Below, piece after piece: positions 1-9,473 of a stretch of DNA of 64,000 nt. Source of the DNA: an uncultured Marinicella sp. (GTDB lineage Bacteria > Pseudomonadota > Gammaproteobacteria > Xanthomonadales > Marinicellaceae); contig CANNBS010000004.1 of assembly GCA_947502925.1 (NCBI GenBank), positions 280,112-344,111 of the forward strand, read 5' to 3'. Made by a program: the position numbers and the translations under genes. A model generated the notes under the pieces. It saw only the letters and a program-made list of their open reading frames with translations, was not told the DNA's origin and searched no databases. Every line of letters begins with the position of its first letter. Within the stretch, counting starts at the first letter, position 1.

Positions 1-498
1 GCAGTGGTGGCCATGGCAGATGGCATGGGTGTGGCTGCTGATTTAATTGAATATGGATTAAACCACTTTAAACCTGAAGCCGGCCGTGTTCAACAGCATA
101 AATTTAAACAAGGCGGTGTTTTGATTGACGACAGCTATAACGCCAATCCGGCGTCTATGCAAGCCGCTCTTTCGGTGCTGTCAGCATTGCCTGAACCGCA
201 CATTTTTATATGTGGAGACATGTTGGAGCTGGGCGATGCCGCAGAACAAGCCCACCGGGATTTGGGGCATCAAGCCCAGACACGGGGTATTCATCAGGTA
301 TATGCAATTGGTGAATGGGCCGAGGCAGTGTGTGCGGGTTTCGGTGAGAAAAATTGTCAGGCTTTTCAAAGCACCGATCAATTGAGCGCAGCTGTAAAGA
401 ATCATTTAACCGGACAGGAAAGTGTCCTGGTGAAAGCGTCCCGAGGTCTGCGACTGGAACGGGTGGTGGACGCACTATTGGCGGAGACAGCGGCATGA
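1..498 (+). CDS. murF: UDP-N-acetylmuramoyl-tripeptide--D-alanyl-D-alanine ligase MurF, 3' part
   Basis: This is the 3' end of the ligase that adds D-Ala-D-Ala to UDP-MurNAc-tripeptide in the cytoplasm. Only the last 165 residues lie inside the window, and the reading frame is open at base 1. The Mur ligase C-terminal domain is visible: [11 protein letters not shown] at residues 43-53 of the visible part, then the CGDMLELG strand near 71-78. The stop codon overlaps the mraY start (ATGATGA arrangement), which implies translational coupling inside the dcw operon. The N-terminal UDP-binding domain and the ATP-binding loop lie upstream of the window and cannot be judged. Confidence 0.95.
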   Translation, partial: AVVAMADGMGVAADLIEYGLNHFKPEAGRVQQHKFKQGGVLIDDSYNANPASMQAALSVLSALPEPHIFICGDMLELGDAAEQAHRDLGHQAQTRGIHQVYAIGEWAEAVCAGFGEKNCQAFQSTDQLSAAVKNHLTGQESVLVKASRGLRLERVVDALLAETAA

Positions 499-1577
499 TG
501 TATTGGTTAGCGGAGCAACTGCAAGCCCACTTTTCCTGGATGAATGTGTTTGGTTATTTAACGTTCAGAGCAGTGGTGGCGGCCTTAACGGCACTGATAC
601 TGTCATTGATGCTCGGTGGTCGTTTTATTGCCTGGTTAAAAGCCAAACAAATTGGCCAGCAGGTGCGTAAAATCGGTCCTGAAAGTCATTTAAGTAAGCA
701 GGGCACGCCGACAATGGGCGGCAGCATGATTCTGGTGATTATTGTGTTGGCCACTTTATTATGGGCCGATTTAAGTAACCATTATATCTGGCTGTCCTTG
801 TTTGTGATTGTCGGCTTTGGCTTAATCGGCTGGCTCGATGATTTTAAAAAAATTCACCGCAAAAACTCAGACGGTCTGGCCGCTCGGTATAAATATTCAC
901 TGCAGTCTTTAATCGGCTTGGCGGCGGTGTTGTATCTCTATTATTTTGGCCACAGCAGTATTCAGGAACAACTGGTGGTGCCGATGATTACCGATTTTAA
1001 CTGGCATTTAGGTTGGTTGACGATTCCATTGGGATATTTTGTGATTGTCGGTGCCAGTAATGCGGTGAATTTAACCGATGGCCTGGATGGTCTGGCCATT
1101 ATGCCGACTGTTTTGGTGGCCTCCGCTTTAGGTGTGTTTGCCTATGTGGCCGGTAACACGGTCATCAGTGAATACCTGATTCTGCCGTTTGTGCCGGGTG
1201 CTGGAGAACTGGCCATATTTTGTGCCACCATTGTGGGCTCCGGTTTAGGTTTTCTGTGGTACAACACCTATCCGGCGCAAGTATTTATGGGCGATGTCGG
1301 TGCCCTGGCATTGGGTGCAGCGCTGGGTCTGGTGGCTTTTATCACCCGCCAGGAATTTGTGTTTTTTATTATGGCCGGTGTGTTTGTGATGGAAACCGCT
1401 TCGGTGATGTTACAGGTGGCATCCTTTAAATTGCGCGGTAAACGCATTTTCAGAATGGCACCGATTCACCATCATTTTGAATTAAAAGGCTGGGCCGAAC
1501 CGAAAGTGATTGTGCGGTTTTGGATTATCGCCATTATTTTGGTTTTGGTTGGTCTTGCGACCTTGAAAATACGCTAA
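495..1577 (+). CDS. mraY: Phospho-N-acetylmuramoyl-pentapeptide transferase MraY
   Basis: MraY is the integral membrane enzyme that transfers phospho-MurNAc-pentapeptide from UDP to undecaprenyl phosphate, making lipid I. Starting at the first ATG overlapping the murF stop gives 360 residues, the same length as E. coli MraY. The catalytic aspartates then fall at D115-D116 (WLDDFKK) and D267 (MGDVGAL), matching E. coli numbering and supporting this start; the adjacent ATG at 498 is the alternative. The [13 protein letters not shown] signature is near residue 191, with about ten membrane segments. The open frame reaches further upstream to 354, but that part lies inside murF. The next gene is ftsW, not murD. 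Confidence 0.97.
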   Translation: MMYWLAEQLQAHFSWMNVFGYLTFRAVVAALTALILSLMLGGRFIAWLKAKQIGQQVRKIGPESHLSKQGTPTMGGSMILVIIVLATLLWADLSNHYIWLSLFVIVGFGLIGWLDDFKKIHRKNSDGLAARYKYSLQSLIGLAAVLYLYYFGHSSIQEQLVVPMITDFNWHLGWLTIPLGYFVIVGASNAVNLTDGLDGLAIMPTVLVASALGVFAYVAGNTVISEYLILPFVPGAGELAIFCATIVGSGLGFLWYNTYPAQVFMGDVGALALGAALGLVAFITRQEFVFFIMAGVFVMETASVMLQVASFKLRGKRIFRMAPIHHHFELKGWAEPKVIVRFWIIAIILVLVGLATLKIR

Positions 1578-1580
1578 ATT

Positions 1581-2756
1581 ATGTCAGCTAAAGCCCGTAA
1601 AAATAAACAGATTCATTGGTACCAGGTGGGTGTCGATGGCTGGCTGTGTGCGGCTTTTTTTAGTTTGTTATTTATTGGTGTTGTGATGGTGGCTTCGGCT
1701 TCGGTGGCCGTGGCCGAAAATGCCACCGGTGATGCCTTTTATTACTTGAAAAAACATCTGCTGTTTATTGCCATCAGTTTAGTAGGTGCCTGGATGGTGC
1801 TCAATATTCCTGTGAATTGGTATCAGCGATTAAGCCGGCCGGCTTTGATTGTGGCAATGCTTTTGTTGATTGTGATGATGATTCCGGGTATCGGTATTGA
1901 AGTTAACGGTGCCAGACGGTGGTTAAATTTGGGTGTGGGTCGTTTTCAGGTGGTTGAAGCGGTGAAATTGGCTTTGATTATGTCCCTGGCAGCTTATGTG
2001 GTCAAACACGAACAGGCCATTCGACAATCGATGTTGGGTGTTCTCAGGCCCATTATCTTAACCGCTGTGATTGTGGGTTTGTTGTTAATACAGCCTGATT
2101 TTGGTTCGGGTGTTTTATTAATGGCCATTACACTCATTATGGTGTATATCGCCGGAGCCCGTTACCGTGATTTAACACTCATCGGATTAATCAGTGGTTC
2201 AGCGATTCTGGTGTTGGCGTGGGCAGAACCCTATCGGGTCAAACGTCTGGTTAATTTTACCGATCCCTGGCAGGATCCGTTTAATGCCGGCTTTCAATTG
2301 GTACAAGCGTTGATTGCCGTGGGCCGTGGTGAGTTTAGTGGTGTTGGTATCGGCGCCGGTATTCAGAAGTTGTTTTATTTGCCTGAAGCACACACCGATT
2401 TTATTTTTGCGGTGTATGCAGAGGAATTGGGTTTCTTGGGTGTTTTGTTAATGGTGGGATTATTTATTCTGTTATTTATAAGAATATTTAAAATCTCGCG
2501 ACAGGCTTTTATTAACGGCCAGATATATGGCGGCTTTTTGTGTTCCGGTATTGTGGTTTGGCTGGCATTACAGACTTTTTTAAGCATGGGCGTTAACTTG
2601 GGCTTATTACCGACCAAAGGATTGACCTTGCCGTTTATCTCATCAGGCGGTAGCGCCATTATGATGAATATATTGGCGGTGGCGGTGGTGTTGCGGGTGT
2701 CTTATGAAAACCGCAAAATGAATTTCAGGCTCACTAAGCAGGAGGCCAAGGCATGA
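1581..2756 (+). CDS. ftsW: SEDS-family lipid II polymerase / division protein FtsW
   Basis: FtsW is the polytopic SEDS protein that polymerises lipid II into septal glycan with its partner FtsI. The 391 residues contain about ten hydrophobic segments, the LIQPDFGSG loop with the conserved aspartate at about D173, and the C-terminal LTLPFISSGGSAIM signature. It starts three bases after mraY and overlaps murG by four bases (ATGA), so it is co-transcribed and coupled. The position directly after mraY is notable, because the classical gammaproteobacterial order has murD between them. RodA is excluded by the dcw context. Confidence 0.96.
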   Translation: MSAKARKNKQIHWYQVGVDGWLCAAFFSLLFIGVVMVASASVAVAENATGDAFYYLKKHLLFIAISLVGAWMVLNIPVNWYQRLSRPALIVAMLLLIVMMIPGIGIEVNGARRWLNLGVGRFQVVEAVKLALIMSLAAYVVKHEQAIRQSMLGVLRPIILTAVIVGLLLIQPDFGSGVLLMAITLIMVYIAGARYRDLTLIGLISGSAILVLAWAEPYRVKRLVNFTDPWQDPFNAGFQLVQALIAVGRGEFSGVGIGAGIQKLFYLPEAHTDFIFAVYAEELGFLGVLLMVGLFILLFIRIFKISRQAFINGQIYGGFLCSGIVVWLALQTFLSMGVNLGLLPTKGLTLPFISSGGSAIMMNILAVAVVLRVSYENRKMNFRLTKQEAKA

Positions 2757-3799
2757 ATTTTGTGATTATGGCCGGTGGCACCGGTGGACATATTTTTCCG
2801 GGCATTTCAGTGGCCAAAGCCCTGCAAAAACGTGGTCATACGGTATTTTGGATCGGTGCCAAAGGCGGCATGGAAGAGCGCATTGTCCGTCAATATGGTA
2901 TTCGATTAAAACTGTTAAAAGTTAAACCTCTGCGAGGTAAAGGCCTCATCAGAAAAATAGTGACACCTTTTCGGGTGTTAACAGCCACCTGGCAAGCACG
3001 TCGTTTTATGCAGAAAGAAAACATTGATGTGGCCATTTCCATGGGTGGCTATGTGGCAGCACCGGGCGGTCTGGCCACACGCTTTTGTGGTACAAAACTG
3101 GTGGTGCATGAACAGAACAGTTTATTTGGCATGACCAACCGTATCTTAGCCAAACATGCCGACCAGGTGTTAACCGGTTTTGACCTGTCAGGTTTATATG
3201 GTTCCCAATGGGTGGGTAATCCGGTGCGTGGCTCGATTGTTGAAGCGCCCAAAAAAGAGCAGTCTGAAACGCCGCTTCAGGTGTTGATAATGGGTGGTTC
3301 ATTGGGCGCACAAAGTCTCAATCGGATCTTACCTAAAACCTTAAAAGAACCCATCGAACAGGGGCGCATTCAGGTGTGGCACCAGTGCGGTAAAAACAAT
3401 GCCGAAACCACGCGAGAGGCCTATGGCCAGCAGCAGTCACAAGTTCAGGTGGATGAGTTTATTCACAATATGTCAAAAGCCTATCGTTGGGCTGATGTCT
3501 GTATTGCCCGTGCCGGTGCTTTGACACTGGCTGAGTTAACCGCCATGCACTTACCGGCTTTATTGGTGCCTTTTCCCCATGCCGTGGATGACCACCAAAC
3601 CAAAAATGCCATGTATTTAGTCAATCACCAGGCCGCCCTGATTTGGTCAGAAAACAGCTCATCGGATGAACTCAATGCGCAGATTGAACAATTATTTGAT
3701 GCCGGACAACAACAAAAGATGCGACAGGCTTTGAAGCAGATTGCCAAACCGGATGTGGCCAATCGAATCGCCGATATTTGTGAGCAGGTGGCGGTATGA
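2753..3799 (+). CDS. murG: UDP-GlcNAc:lipid I GlcNAc transferase MurG
   Basis: MurG adds GlcNAc to lipid I on the inner face of the cytoplasmic membrane to make lipid II. The 348-residue protein has the N-terminal glycine-rich GGTGGHIFPG loop at about residues 8-17 and HEQNS near 119. The donor-binding C-terminal domain carries MGGSLGAQSLN and a RAGALTLAEL motif. Length and domain order are those of GT28 MurG proteins. It overlaps ftsW and murC by four bases each, so it sits in the middle of a translationally coupled string. Confidence 0.97.
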   Translation: MNFVIMAGGTGGHIFPGISVAKALQKRGHTVFWIGAKGGMEERIVRQYGIRLKLLKVKPLRGKGLIRKIVTPFRVLTATWQARRFMQKENIDVAISMGGYVAAPGGLATRFCGTKLVVHEQNSLFGMTNRILAKHADQVLTGFDLSGLYGSQWVGNPVRGSIVEAPKKEQSETPLQVLIMGGSLGAQSLNRILPKTLKEPIEQGRIQVWHQCGKNNAETTREAYGQQQSQVQVDEFIHNMSKAYRWADVCIARAGALTLAELTAMHLPALLVPFPHAVDDHQTKNAMYLVNHQAALIWSENSSSDELNAQIEQLFDAGQQQKMRQALKQIAKPDVANRIADICEQVAV

Positions 3800-5223
3800 G
3801 TTATTTAACCCCGGAACATAAATTTGCCCGCCGCATGCAGCGAATTCACCTGATAGGTATCGGTGGTTCGGGCATGTCGGGGATAGCTGAGGTTTTACAT
3901 AATTTAGACTTTAAAGTCAGTGGCTCTGATCAGCAACGCAGTAAAACCACAGAACGCCTGGTTAAGATGGGCGTGTCGGTGCATTATCAACACAATGAGG
4001 CGTTAATTAAACAGGCCGATGTGGTGGTCTATTCATCAGCCATCAGGGAAGACAATCCTGAATTGAGTGCCGCCAGAGATGCTGCATTGCCGGTGCTAAC
4101 CAGGGCTGAAATGTTGGCCGAATTAATGCGTTTTAAGGTCGGTATTGCGGTGGCTGGCACCCACGGTAAGACCACCACCACCAGTTTGATTGCCAGTATT
4201 TTGGCGGCAGCTGATTTAGATCCCACCTTTGTCATCGGTGGCTTGTTAACCGCTGCCGGCTCGCATGCCCGTTTGGGTGCCGGTGAGTATCTGGTGGCCG
4301 AAGCCGATGAATCTGATGGCTCCTTTGAGTTGTTACAGCCGGTGATGGCGGTGGTCACGAACATTGATGAAGACCATATGCAAACCTTTGATAATGATAT
4401 TAAGGTGTTAAATCAGGCCTTTAATAACTTTATGCACCGGGTGCCCTTTTACGGTATCACGGTGTTGTGTGTGGATGATGAGCGTGTGGCTGAATTGGCC
4501 GACAAGGTGTCACGTCATAAAATCACTTACGGCTTGTCATCCCAGGCCCAGGTCAGAGCGACTAATATAAGACAACGCCATGAATTTATGGATTTCGATG
4601 TGCTTTATGAAGGTGAGCGCATATTGTCCGATGTGCGATTAAACATTGCCGGTGAATATAATGTACTGAACGCGTTGGCGGCCATATCAGTGGCCATGGA
4701 ACTGGATGTACCTACGGCTACCATGAAACAGGCTTTAGCCGGATTTACCGGTGTTGGTCGTCGCTTTAATATTCATAAGTTACCTGCACCCAAAGGCGGT
4801 GAATTAACATTAATTGATGATTATGCCCATCACCCGACGGCTTTGGCAGCGGTGATTGCGGCCTGTCGTGATGGCTGGCCTGAGCAGCGTTTGGTGGTGG
4901 TGTTTCAGCCGCACCGTTACAGCCGCACCCGGGATTTATTCGATGAATTTAGTGATGTGCTGAATGAGGCCGATGTGCTGGTCTTGAGTGAAGTCTATCC
5001 GGCCGGTGAGTCTGAAATTTCGGGCGCCACGGCGGTGGATTTAAGTCGCTCTATTCGTAACCGTGGCAAATTAGACCCTATCTTTGTTCAGGATGTACAG
5101 CAACTGCCAGAAACCTTATCACATATCTTAACAGCCGAGGATGTGGTGCTGATGATTGGCGCCGGATCCATTGGCGCGGTTATCCAAACCATGATCAGCG
5201 ATCCGGAGGTATATCATGACTAA
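3796..5223 (+). CDS. murC: UDP-N-acetylmuramate--L-alanine ligase MurC
   Basis: MurC ligates L-alanine to UDP-MurNAc, the first peptide-forming step of peptidoglycan synthesis. The 475 residues show the N-terminal Rossmann loop GIGGSGMSG (21-29) and the ATP-binding GTHGKTTTT from residue 121. The ADESDGS segment and the C-terminal DDYAHHPTAL and FQPHRYSR motifs follow. These features separate MurC from the other Mur ligases. It overlaps murG by four bases and ddl by eight. No murB follows it, as in E. coli, so murB must be elsewhere in the genome. Confidence 0.97.
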   Translation: MSYLTPEHKFARRMQRIHLIGIGGSGMSGIAEVLHNLDFKVSGSDQQRSKTTERLVKMGVSVHYQHNEALIKQADVVVYSSAIREDNPELSAARDAALPVLTRAEMLAELMRFKVGIAVAGTHGKTTTTSLIASILAAADLDPTFVIGGLLTAAGSHARLGAGEYLVAEADESDGSFELLQPVMAVVTNIDEDHMQTFDNDIKVLNQAFNNFMHRVPFYGITVLCVDDERVAELADKVSRHKITYGLSSQAQVRATNIRQRHEFMDFDVLYEGERILSDVRLNIAGEYNVLNALAAISVAMELDVPTATMKQALAGFTGVGRRFNIHKLPAPKGGELTLIDDYAHHPTALAAVIAACRDGWPEQRLVVVFQPHRYSRTRDLFDEFSDVLNEADVLVLSEVYPAGESEISGATAVDLSRSIRNRGKLDPIFVQDVQQLPETLSHILTAEDVVLMIGAGSIGAVIQTMISDPEVYHD

Positions 5224-6115
5224 ACGCATTGCTTTGTTAATGGGCGGTCACAGTGCTGAGCGCGAAGTGTCTTTAAATTCAGGTCATGCAGTGGCAGAAG
5301 CCATGAAAGCAATGGGTCATGAAGTGATTTGTGTTAATGACGTCAATGAATTAAAAGCCTTAAGCCGACATGACATTGATGTGGTGTTTAATCTGTTGCA
5401 TGGTGCTGATGGTGAGGATGGCCAACTGGCTGCCTGGCTGGCACTGGAAGGCTTGCCTTACACCGGCTGTAATTATGTCGGCGGTTGTTTAAGTTGGCAT
5501 AAACACATGGCCAAAACTCTTGTGGCACAGCAGGGCATTGCGACGCCGGACTTTCAGTTGTTGAACAAACCCGAACAATTGATTGTTGATGCCGCTGAAG
5601 GCCCCTGGATTGTAAAACCGGCCAGTGAAGGTTCCAGTGTTGGTTTAAACAAGGTTGATCATGCCGATGACTTGTCCGAGGTGGTGCTACAGGCTTTTAA
5701 TTTAACCGATCAGGTGCTGGTTGAGGAATATGTCGCCGGTACAGAATGCACGGTGGGCCTAGTGGGTGAAGTAATTTTGCCGGTGGTGAGCATCGAACCT
5801 GCGGGTAATTTATATGATTATGAAGCTAAATATAACAGTCAGGAAACCCGATACCAATGCCCGGCACCTTTTTCTAAAGCCATGCAAAGACAATTGCAAG
5901 ACGATACCCGGCAAATATGCCAGGTTTTACAAATCAGCGGTTGGGGTCGGGTTGATTTTATTGTCGATGAATCCGGCAGGCGGTGGTTTTTAGAAGCCAA
6001 CACCACGCCGGGTATGACTGCCACCAGTTTATTGCCCAAAGCGGCTCTGGAATATGGCTGGGATTTTAAGCGTTTGGTGGCAGAAATTATTAAAACAGGA
6101 AGTCCAGATGAATAA
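5216..6115 (+). CDS. ddl: D-alanine--D-alanine ligase
   Basis: This ATP-grasp enzyme joins two D-alanines to make the dipeptide used by MurF. The 299-residue protein has the N-terminal LMGGHSAEREVSLNSG motif, the central EGSSVGL loop, VEEYVAGTECTVG, and the C-terminal metal-binding segment FLEANTTPGMTATS. It is about the length of DdlB proteins. It overlaps murC and ftsQ by eight bases each. The position between murC and ftsQ is the standard gammaproteobacterial ddlB site. Confidence 0.97.
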   Translation: MTKRIALLMGGHSAEREVSLNSGHAVAEAMKAMGHEVICVNDVNELKALSRHDIDVVFNLLHGADGEDGQLAAWLALEGLPYTGCNYVGGCLSWHKHMAKTLVAQQGIATPDFQLLNKPEQLIVDAAEGPWIVKPASEGSSVGLNKVDHADDLSEVVLQAFNLTDQVLVEEYVAGTECTVGLVGEVILPVVSIEPAGNLYDYEAKYNSQETRYQCPAPFSKAMQRQLQDDTRQICQVLQISGWGRVDFIVDESGRRWFLEANTTPGMTATSLLPKAALEYGWDFKRLVAEIIKTGSPDE

Positions 6116-6851
6116 AGTCGCGCAACTGATGATGATATTTAGTTTACTGGCCTTGTTATTGGTGTCAGCCCTGATGAGCGGTCTGATTCAGTCGGAACGC
6201 TGGACCATTAAACAGGTGGATGTGGCAGCTGAATATCAACGGGTCACCGCTGAACAGGTGCGCCTGATCATTAAAAAAACCGGTGAACGGTCTTTTTTCA
6301 GACTGGATACAGATCAGGTGAAAAACAGTTTGAAATCACTGCATTGGGTGCGTGAAGCCCATGTGGTGAAACAGTGGCCTGACAGTCTGAAAGTAACCCT
6401 GATTGAGCATCAGCCGCGGGTTATCTGGAATGAACAACAGCTCATTAACCAACGGGGTGATTTATTTACTGTGGAGCGCATTGATGATGTGGCAGATTTA
6501 CCGAAAATATATGCCCCCGACAACCAGGTGGAAGAGGTCTATAAATTATTTAAACGATTTAATCGATTGCTGCAGCCGGTGGGCCATGAGATTGCCGTGG
6601 CTCGGGTCAGTCAACGGGGCGGCTGGGAGCTGGAATTACGCAATGGTTTACACATTAATTTAGGCACTGAGCAGCAGGAATCGAGGGCTTTGCGTCTGGC
6701 TGATACCTGGCAGAACTTGATGCGCGCCAGTCAACAAGCACCCCAGCGCATCGATTTGCGTTACAGTAACGGCTATGTGGTGCAGTGGCATCCGGGCAAT
6801 GAATCGATGCAACCAACAGAAGACAATAATCAGAAACAGGAGGTCAGCTGA
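6108..6851 (+). CDS. ftsQ: Cell division protein FtsQ
   Basis: FtsQ is the bitopic divisome scaffold that binds FtsB/FtsL. I chose the ATG at 6108, giving 247 residues, because an AGGA ribosome-binding site ends a few bases upstream and the protein then begins with a short cytoplasmic tail and one membrane segment (about residues 6-26). Extending to 6054 would add residues encoded inside ddl. A POTRA domain follows at about 30-100 (WTIKQVDV through LKVTLIEHQPRV), then the FtsQ beta domain. It overlaps ddl by eight bases and shares one base of its stop with the ftsA start. Confidence 0.93.
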   Translation: MNKVAQLMMIFSLLALLLVSALMSGLIQSERWTIKQVDVAAEYQRVTAEQVRLIIKKTGERSFFRLDTDQVKNSLKSLHWVREAHVVKQWPDSLKVTLIEHQPRVIWNEQQLINQRGDLFTVERIDDVADLPKIYAPDNQVEEVYKLFKRFNRLLQPVGHEIAVARVSQRGGWELELRNGLHINLGTEQQESRALRLADTWQNLMRASQQAPQRIDLRYSNGYVVQWHPGNESMQPTEDNNQKQEVS

Positions 6852-8077
6852 TGAAAGTGAAAAAAAATGACAGTCAATTGCAAGTGGGTTTAGACATTGG
6901 CACTTCAAAAGTGGTGGCCATTGTCGGTGAAGTCCACAATGATGGCTCGATGGAAGTGGTGGGTATCGGCTCATCCCCCTCACGCGGTTTAAAACGTGGG
7001 GTGGTTGTGGACATTGAATCCACCGTACAATCCATTAAGCGCGCCATTGAAGAAGCCGAATTGATGGCCGGTTGTGAGATTCAGTCGGTGTTCGTCGGCA
7101 TTGCCGGCAGCCATATTCGCAGCATTAATTCAGATGGCATTGTCGCCATTAAAGATAAGGAAGTCAGCAAAATTGATGTGGAGAAAGTGTTGGATGCGGC
7201 GCGTGCTGTGGCCATACCTAATGACCAAAAGGTTTTGCATGTGCTGCCACAGGAATATGTGATTGATGGTCAGGATGGCATTCGTCATCCGGTGGGTATG
7301 TCCGGTGTACGACTGGAGGCACGGGTGCATTTAATCATTGGCTCAGACAGCGCCGCCCAAAACATTAATAAATGTGTGGCACGCTGTGGTTTATCTGTTG
7401 ATCAACTGATTGTGGAACAACTGGCATCGGCCACCGCAGTGCTCACTGAAGACGAAAAAGAATTGGGCGTGTGTATGGTCGATATCGGTGCCGGCAAAAC
7501 CGACATTGCAGTGTTCACGCAAGGCGCCATTCGCCATGTGTCCACCATTCCGATTGCCGGTGATCAGGTGACTAACGATATCGCCGTGTCGATGCGCACA
7601 CCGACACAACATGCCGAAGATATTAAGCTGAAATACGCTTGTGCCTTACGCCAGTTGGCGTCCGCGGATGAAACCATTTCAGTGCCCAGTGTCGGCGATC
7701 GTTCACCACGTCGTCTGGCGCGACAAACACTGGCTGAAGTGGTGGAACCGCGGTATGAAGAATTGTTTAGTTTAGTCCAGGCCGATCTGCAACGCAGCGG
7801 CTACATTGATTTAATTGCTGCCGGTATTGTATTAACCGGCGGTGCGGCCCGAATGGAAGGTGCTGTGGAATTGGCCGAAGAGGTCTTTCATGTGCCCGTT
7901 CGTCTGGGTGTGCCGGTGGATGTCACCGGCTTAAAAGAGGTTGTCAATAATCCGGTCCATGCCACGGGCGTCGGGTTATTGCAATATGGCAGCAACAGTG
8001 ATTTTGTTGCCGATAATTTAACGGAGTCAGAATCTTGGCTTCATAAATTTAAAAAGTGGTTTCTGGGCGATTATTAA
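6851..8077 (+). CDS. ftsA: Cell division protein FtsA
   Basis: FtsA is the actin-like ATPase that tethers FtsZ to the membrane. The 408 residues begin with the phosphate-1 motif VGLDIGTSKVVAIVGE (about 12-27), carry the SHMA-type 1C insertion, and have GAGKTDIAVF and VLTGGAARMEG as the phosphate-2 and adenosine motifs. The last residues, SWLHKFKKWFLGDY, form the expected amphipathic membrane-targeting helix. The start codon overlaps the ftsQ stop (TGATG). A 37-base gap with a strong ribosome-binding site separates it from ftsZ. Confidence 0.97.
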   Translation: MKVKKNDSQLQVGLDIGTSKVVAIVGEVHNDGSMEVVGIGSSPSRGLKRGVVVDIESTVQSIKRAIEEAELMAGCEIQSVFVGIAGSHIRSINSDGIVAIKDKEVSKIDVEKVLDAARAVAIPNDQKVLHVLPQEYVIDGQDGIRHPVGMSGVRLEARVHLIIGSDSAAQNINKCVARCGLSVDQLIVEQLASATAVLTEDEKELGVCMVDIGAGKTDIAVFTQGAIRHVSTIPIAGDQVTNDIAVSMRTPTQHAEDIKLKYACALRQLASADETISVPSVGDRSPRRLARQTLAEVVEPRYEELFSLVQADLQRSGYIDLIAAGIVLTGGAARMEGAVELAEEVFHVPVRLGVPVDVTGLKEVVNNPVHATGVGLLQYGSNSDFVADNLTESESWLHKFKKWFLGDY

Positions 8078-8100
8078 TCGCTGAAATTAGATTTTATTTT

Positions 8101-8106
8101 GGAGGT
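8101..8106 (+). promoter_or_regulatory. Strong ribosome-binding site of ftsZ
   Basis: GGAGGT lies eight bases before the ATG at 8115. It is the best Shine-Dalgarno match in the dcw region and fixes the ftsZ start. Most neighbouring dcw genes rely on overlapping stop and start codons, so this site fits the need for much higher FtsZ output from the same message. Confidence 0.8.
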
Positions 8107-8114
8107 ATATTGAT

Positions 8115-9281
8115 ATGTTTGAATTAATGGAAAACGATAGCATCGGTGCAGTCATTAAAGTGATTGGGGTCGGTGGCGGCGGTGGTAATACCGTCCAACA
8201 AATGGTCGACGCCAATATTGAAGGGGTCGAGTTTATCTGCGCCAACACAGACATGCAGGCATTGGAAAAAACCAATTGCAAAAATGTCATTCGTATTGGC
8301 CAGAATGTTACCAAAGGTTTAGGTGCCGGGGCTAACCCTGAAGTTGGTCGTCAGGCCGCTTTGGAAGACACCGAGCGCTTGAAAGAAAGTTTACAGGACA
8401 CCGATATGGTGTTTATTACCGCCGGTATGGGTGGTGGTACCGGTACCGGTGCGGCACCTGTTATTGCCCAAATTGCCAAAGAAATGGGTGTATTAACTGT
8501 GGCGGTTGTCACCAAGCCGTTTCCTTTTGAAGGCAAACGACGCATGGATGTCGCCAACAAAGGCATCCAGGATTTAGAACAGCATGTGGATTCATTAATT
8601 ACCATACCCAATGGTAAGTTACTGACCCACTTCGGCCGTGATGTGACTTTATTGAATGCCTTTAAGGCGGCCAATGATGTGCTGCAAGGTGCGGTACAAG
8701 GTATCGCTGAACTGATTACTTGCCCCGGTCTTGTGAATGTTGACTTTGCCGATGTACGCACCGTTATGAGTGAAATGGGTATGGCCATGATGGGCTCTGG
8801 ATCCGGTAAAGGCGATGATCGTGCGGCTTCAGCCACTGAACTGGCGATGAATTCACCGTTGCTTGAGGACATCGATATGCACGGTGCCAACGGTGTGCTG
8901 GTGAACATTACTGCCGGAATGGATTTAACCATTGGTGAATACGATGAAATCGGTGATTTGATTAAAGAGTATGCTTCTGATGAAGCCACCGTAGTGGTCG
9001 GCACCTCCATTGACATGGAAATGAAAGATGAAATCCGTGTCACCGTGGTGGCCACCGGCTTAAATAAAAGTGCTCAGAAAAAGCAATTTAAGTCTGTTGA
9101 AATTGTTCGCGAAGCTACTAATAATCAGCCGGAGCAGCCACTTCGGGCCACCCGGGATGATCAGGATGACAGCAAAGAAAGCGGTCAGGCCGTGATTGAT
9201 CAGCTCAGAAGTGATGACAAGGCGCAGGATTCTGATGATTATTTGGATATTCCGACCTTTTTAAGAAACCAGTTGGATTAA
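8115..9281 (+). CDS. ftsZ: Tubulin-like division GTPase FtsZ
   Basis: FtsZ polymerises into the Z ring. The 388 residues contain the tubulin signature loop GGGTGTG at 106-112, the N-terminal GVGGGGGN nucleotide loop near 18-25, and the T7-loop region with NVDFADVRTVM. A variable linker follows from about residue 320, and the conserved C-terminal peptide DYLDIPTFLRNQLD binds FtsA and ZipA. The start at 8115 is set by the GGAGGT at 8101. The gene is followed by 231 bases without a gene before lpxC. Confidence 0.98.
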   Translation: MFELMENDSIGAVIKVIGVGGGGGNTVQQMVDANIEGVEFICANTDMQALEKTNCKNVIRIGQNVTKGLGAGANPEVGRQAALEDTERLKESLQDTDMVFITAGMGGGTGTGAAPVIAQIAKEMGVLTVAVVTKPFPFEGKRRMDVANKGIQDLEQHVDSLITIPNGKLLTHFGRDVTLLNAFKAANDVLQGAVQGIAELITCPGLVNVDFADVRTVMSEMGMAMMGSGSGKGDDRAASATELAMNSPLLEDIDMHGANGVLVNITAGMDLTIGEYDEIGDLIKEYASDEATVVVGTSIDMEMKDEIRVTVVATGLNKSAQKKQFKSVEIVREATNNQPEQPLRATRDDQDDSKESGQAVIDQLRSDDKAQDSDDYLDIPTFLRNQLD

Positions 9282-9337
9282 ATATGTGGCATTGAAATTG
9301 TTCGGTTTATCATGCTGACAATAACAATACGTTGATC

Positions 9338-9365
9338 GGGTGACGGCGTACCTCCCGCCGCACCC
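9338..9365 (+). other. Hairpin downstream of ftsZ
   Basis: The arms GGGTG-A-CGGCG and CGCCGCACCC pair over ten base pairs with one bulged A and a seven-base loop. A T-rich stretch (9374-9385) follows only after a nine-base gap, so this is not a textbook intrinsic terminator. It could be an RNA-stability element or an inefficient terminator between ftsZ and lpxC. Confidence 0.45.
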
Positions 9366-9422
9366 GGCAGTCAGTTTTGGTTTTTAACCATCGATATGGC
9401 TTGTATCGTAAAAGACACAAGC

Positions 9423-9438
9423 GTTGTTTAAAAACAAC
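9423..9438. other. Perfect 7-bp hairpin before the lpxC promoter
   Basis: GTTGTTT and AAACAAC form a perfect seven-base-pair inverted repeat around a two-base centre, ending just before the predicted -35 box of lpxC at 9446. It could be a DNA-binding site or part of the ftsZ message end. No regulator can be named from the sequence. Confidence 0.4.
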
Positions 9439-9445
9439 AAAACCC

Positions 9446-9473
9446 TTGTTTAGTGCCTAACTTGTGATACAAT
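9446..9473 (+). promoter_or_regulatory. Predicted sigma-70 promoter of lpxC
   Basis: TTGTTT (9446-9451) and TACAAT (9468-9473) are separated by 16 bases. Transcription would start around 9480, leaving a leader of about 33 bases before the ATG at 9513. This would give lpxC its own promoter, separate from the dcw operon, as is common in gammaproteobacteria. Confidence 0.5.

Noticed and set aside
354..494. Upstream extension of mraY
   Set aside because: The extra residues lie inside murF in another frame, and active-site numbering matches the shorter 360-residue protein.
8351..9055. 234-codon open frame antisense to ftsZ
   Set aside because: It is the shadow of the high-quality ftsZ frame; the product is Ser/Thr/Pro-rich low-complexity sequence with no motif and no ribosome-binding site.
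9338..9385. Intrinsic terminator after ftsZ
   Set aside because: The hairpin is sound but the T-rich tract begins nine bases later and is interrupted, so I list only a hairpin.
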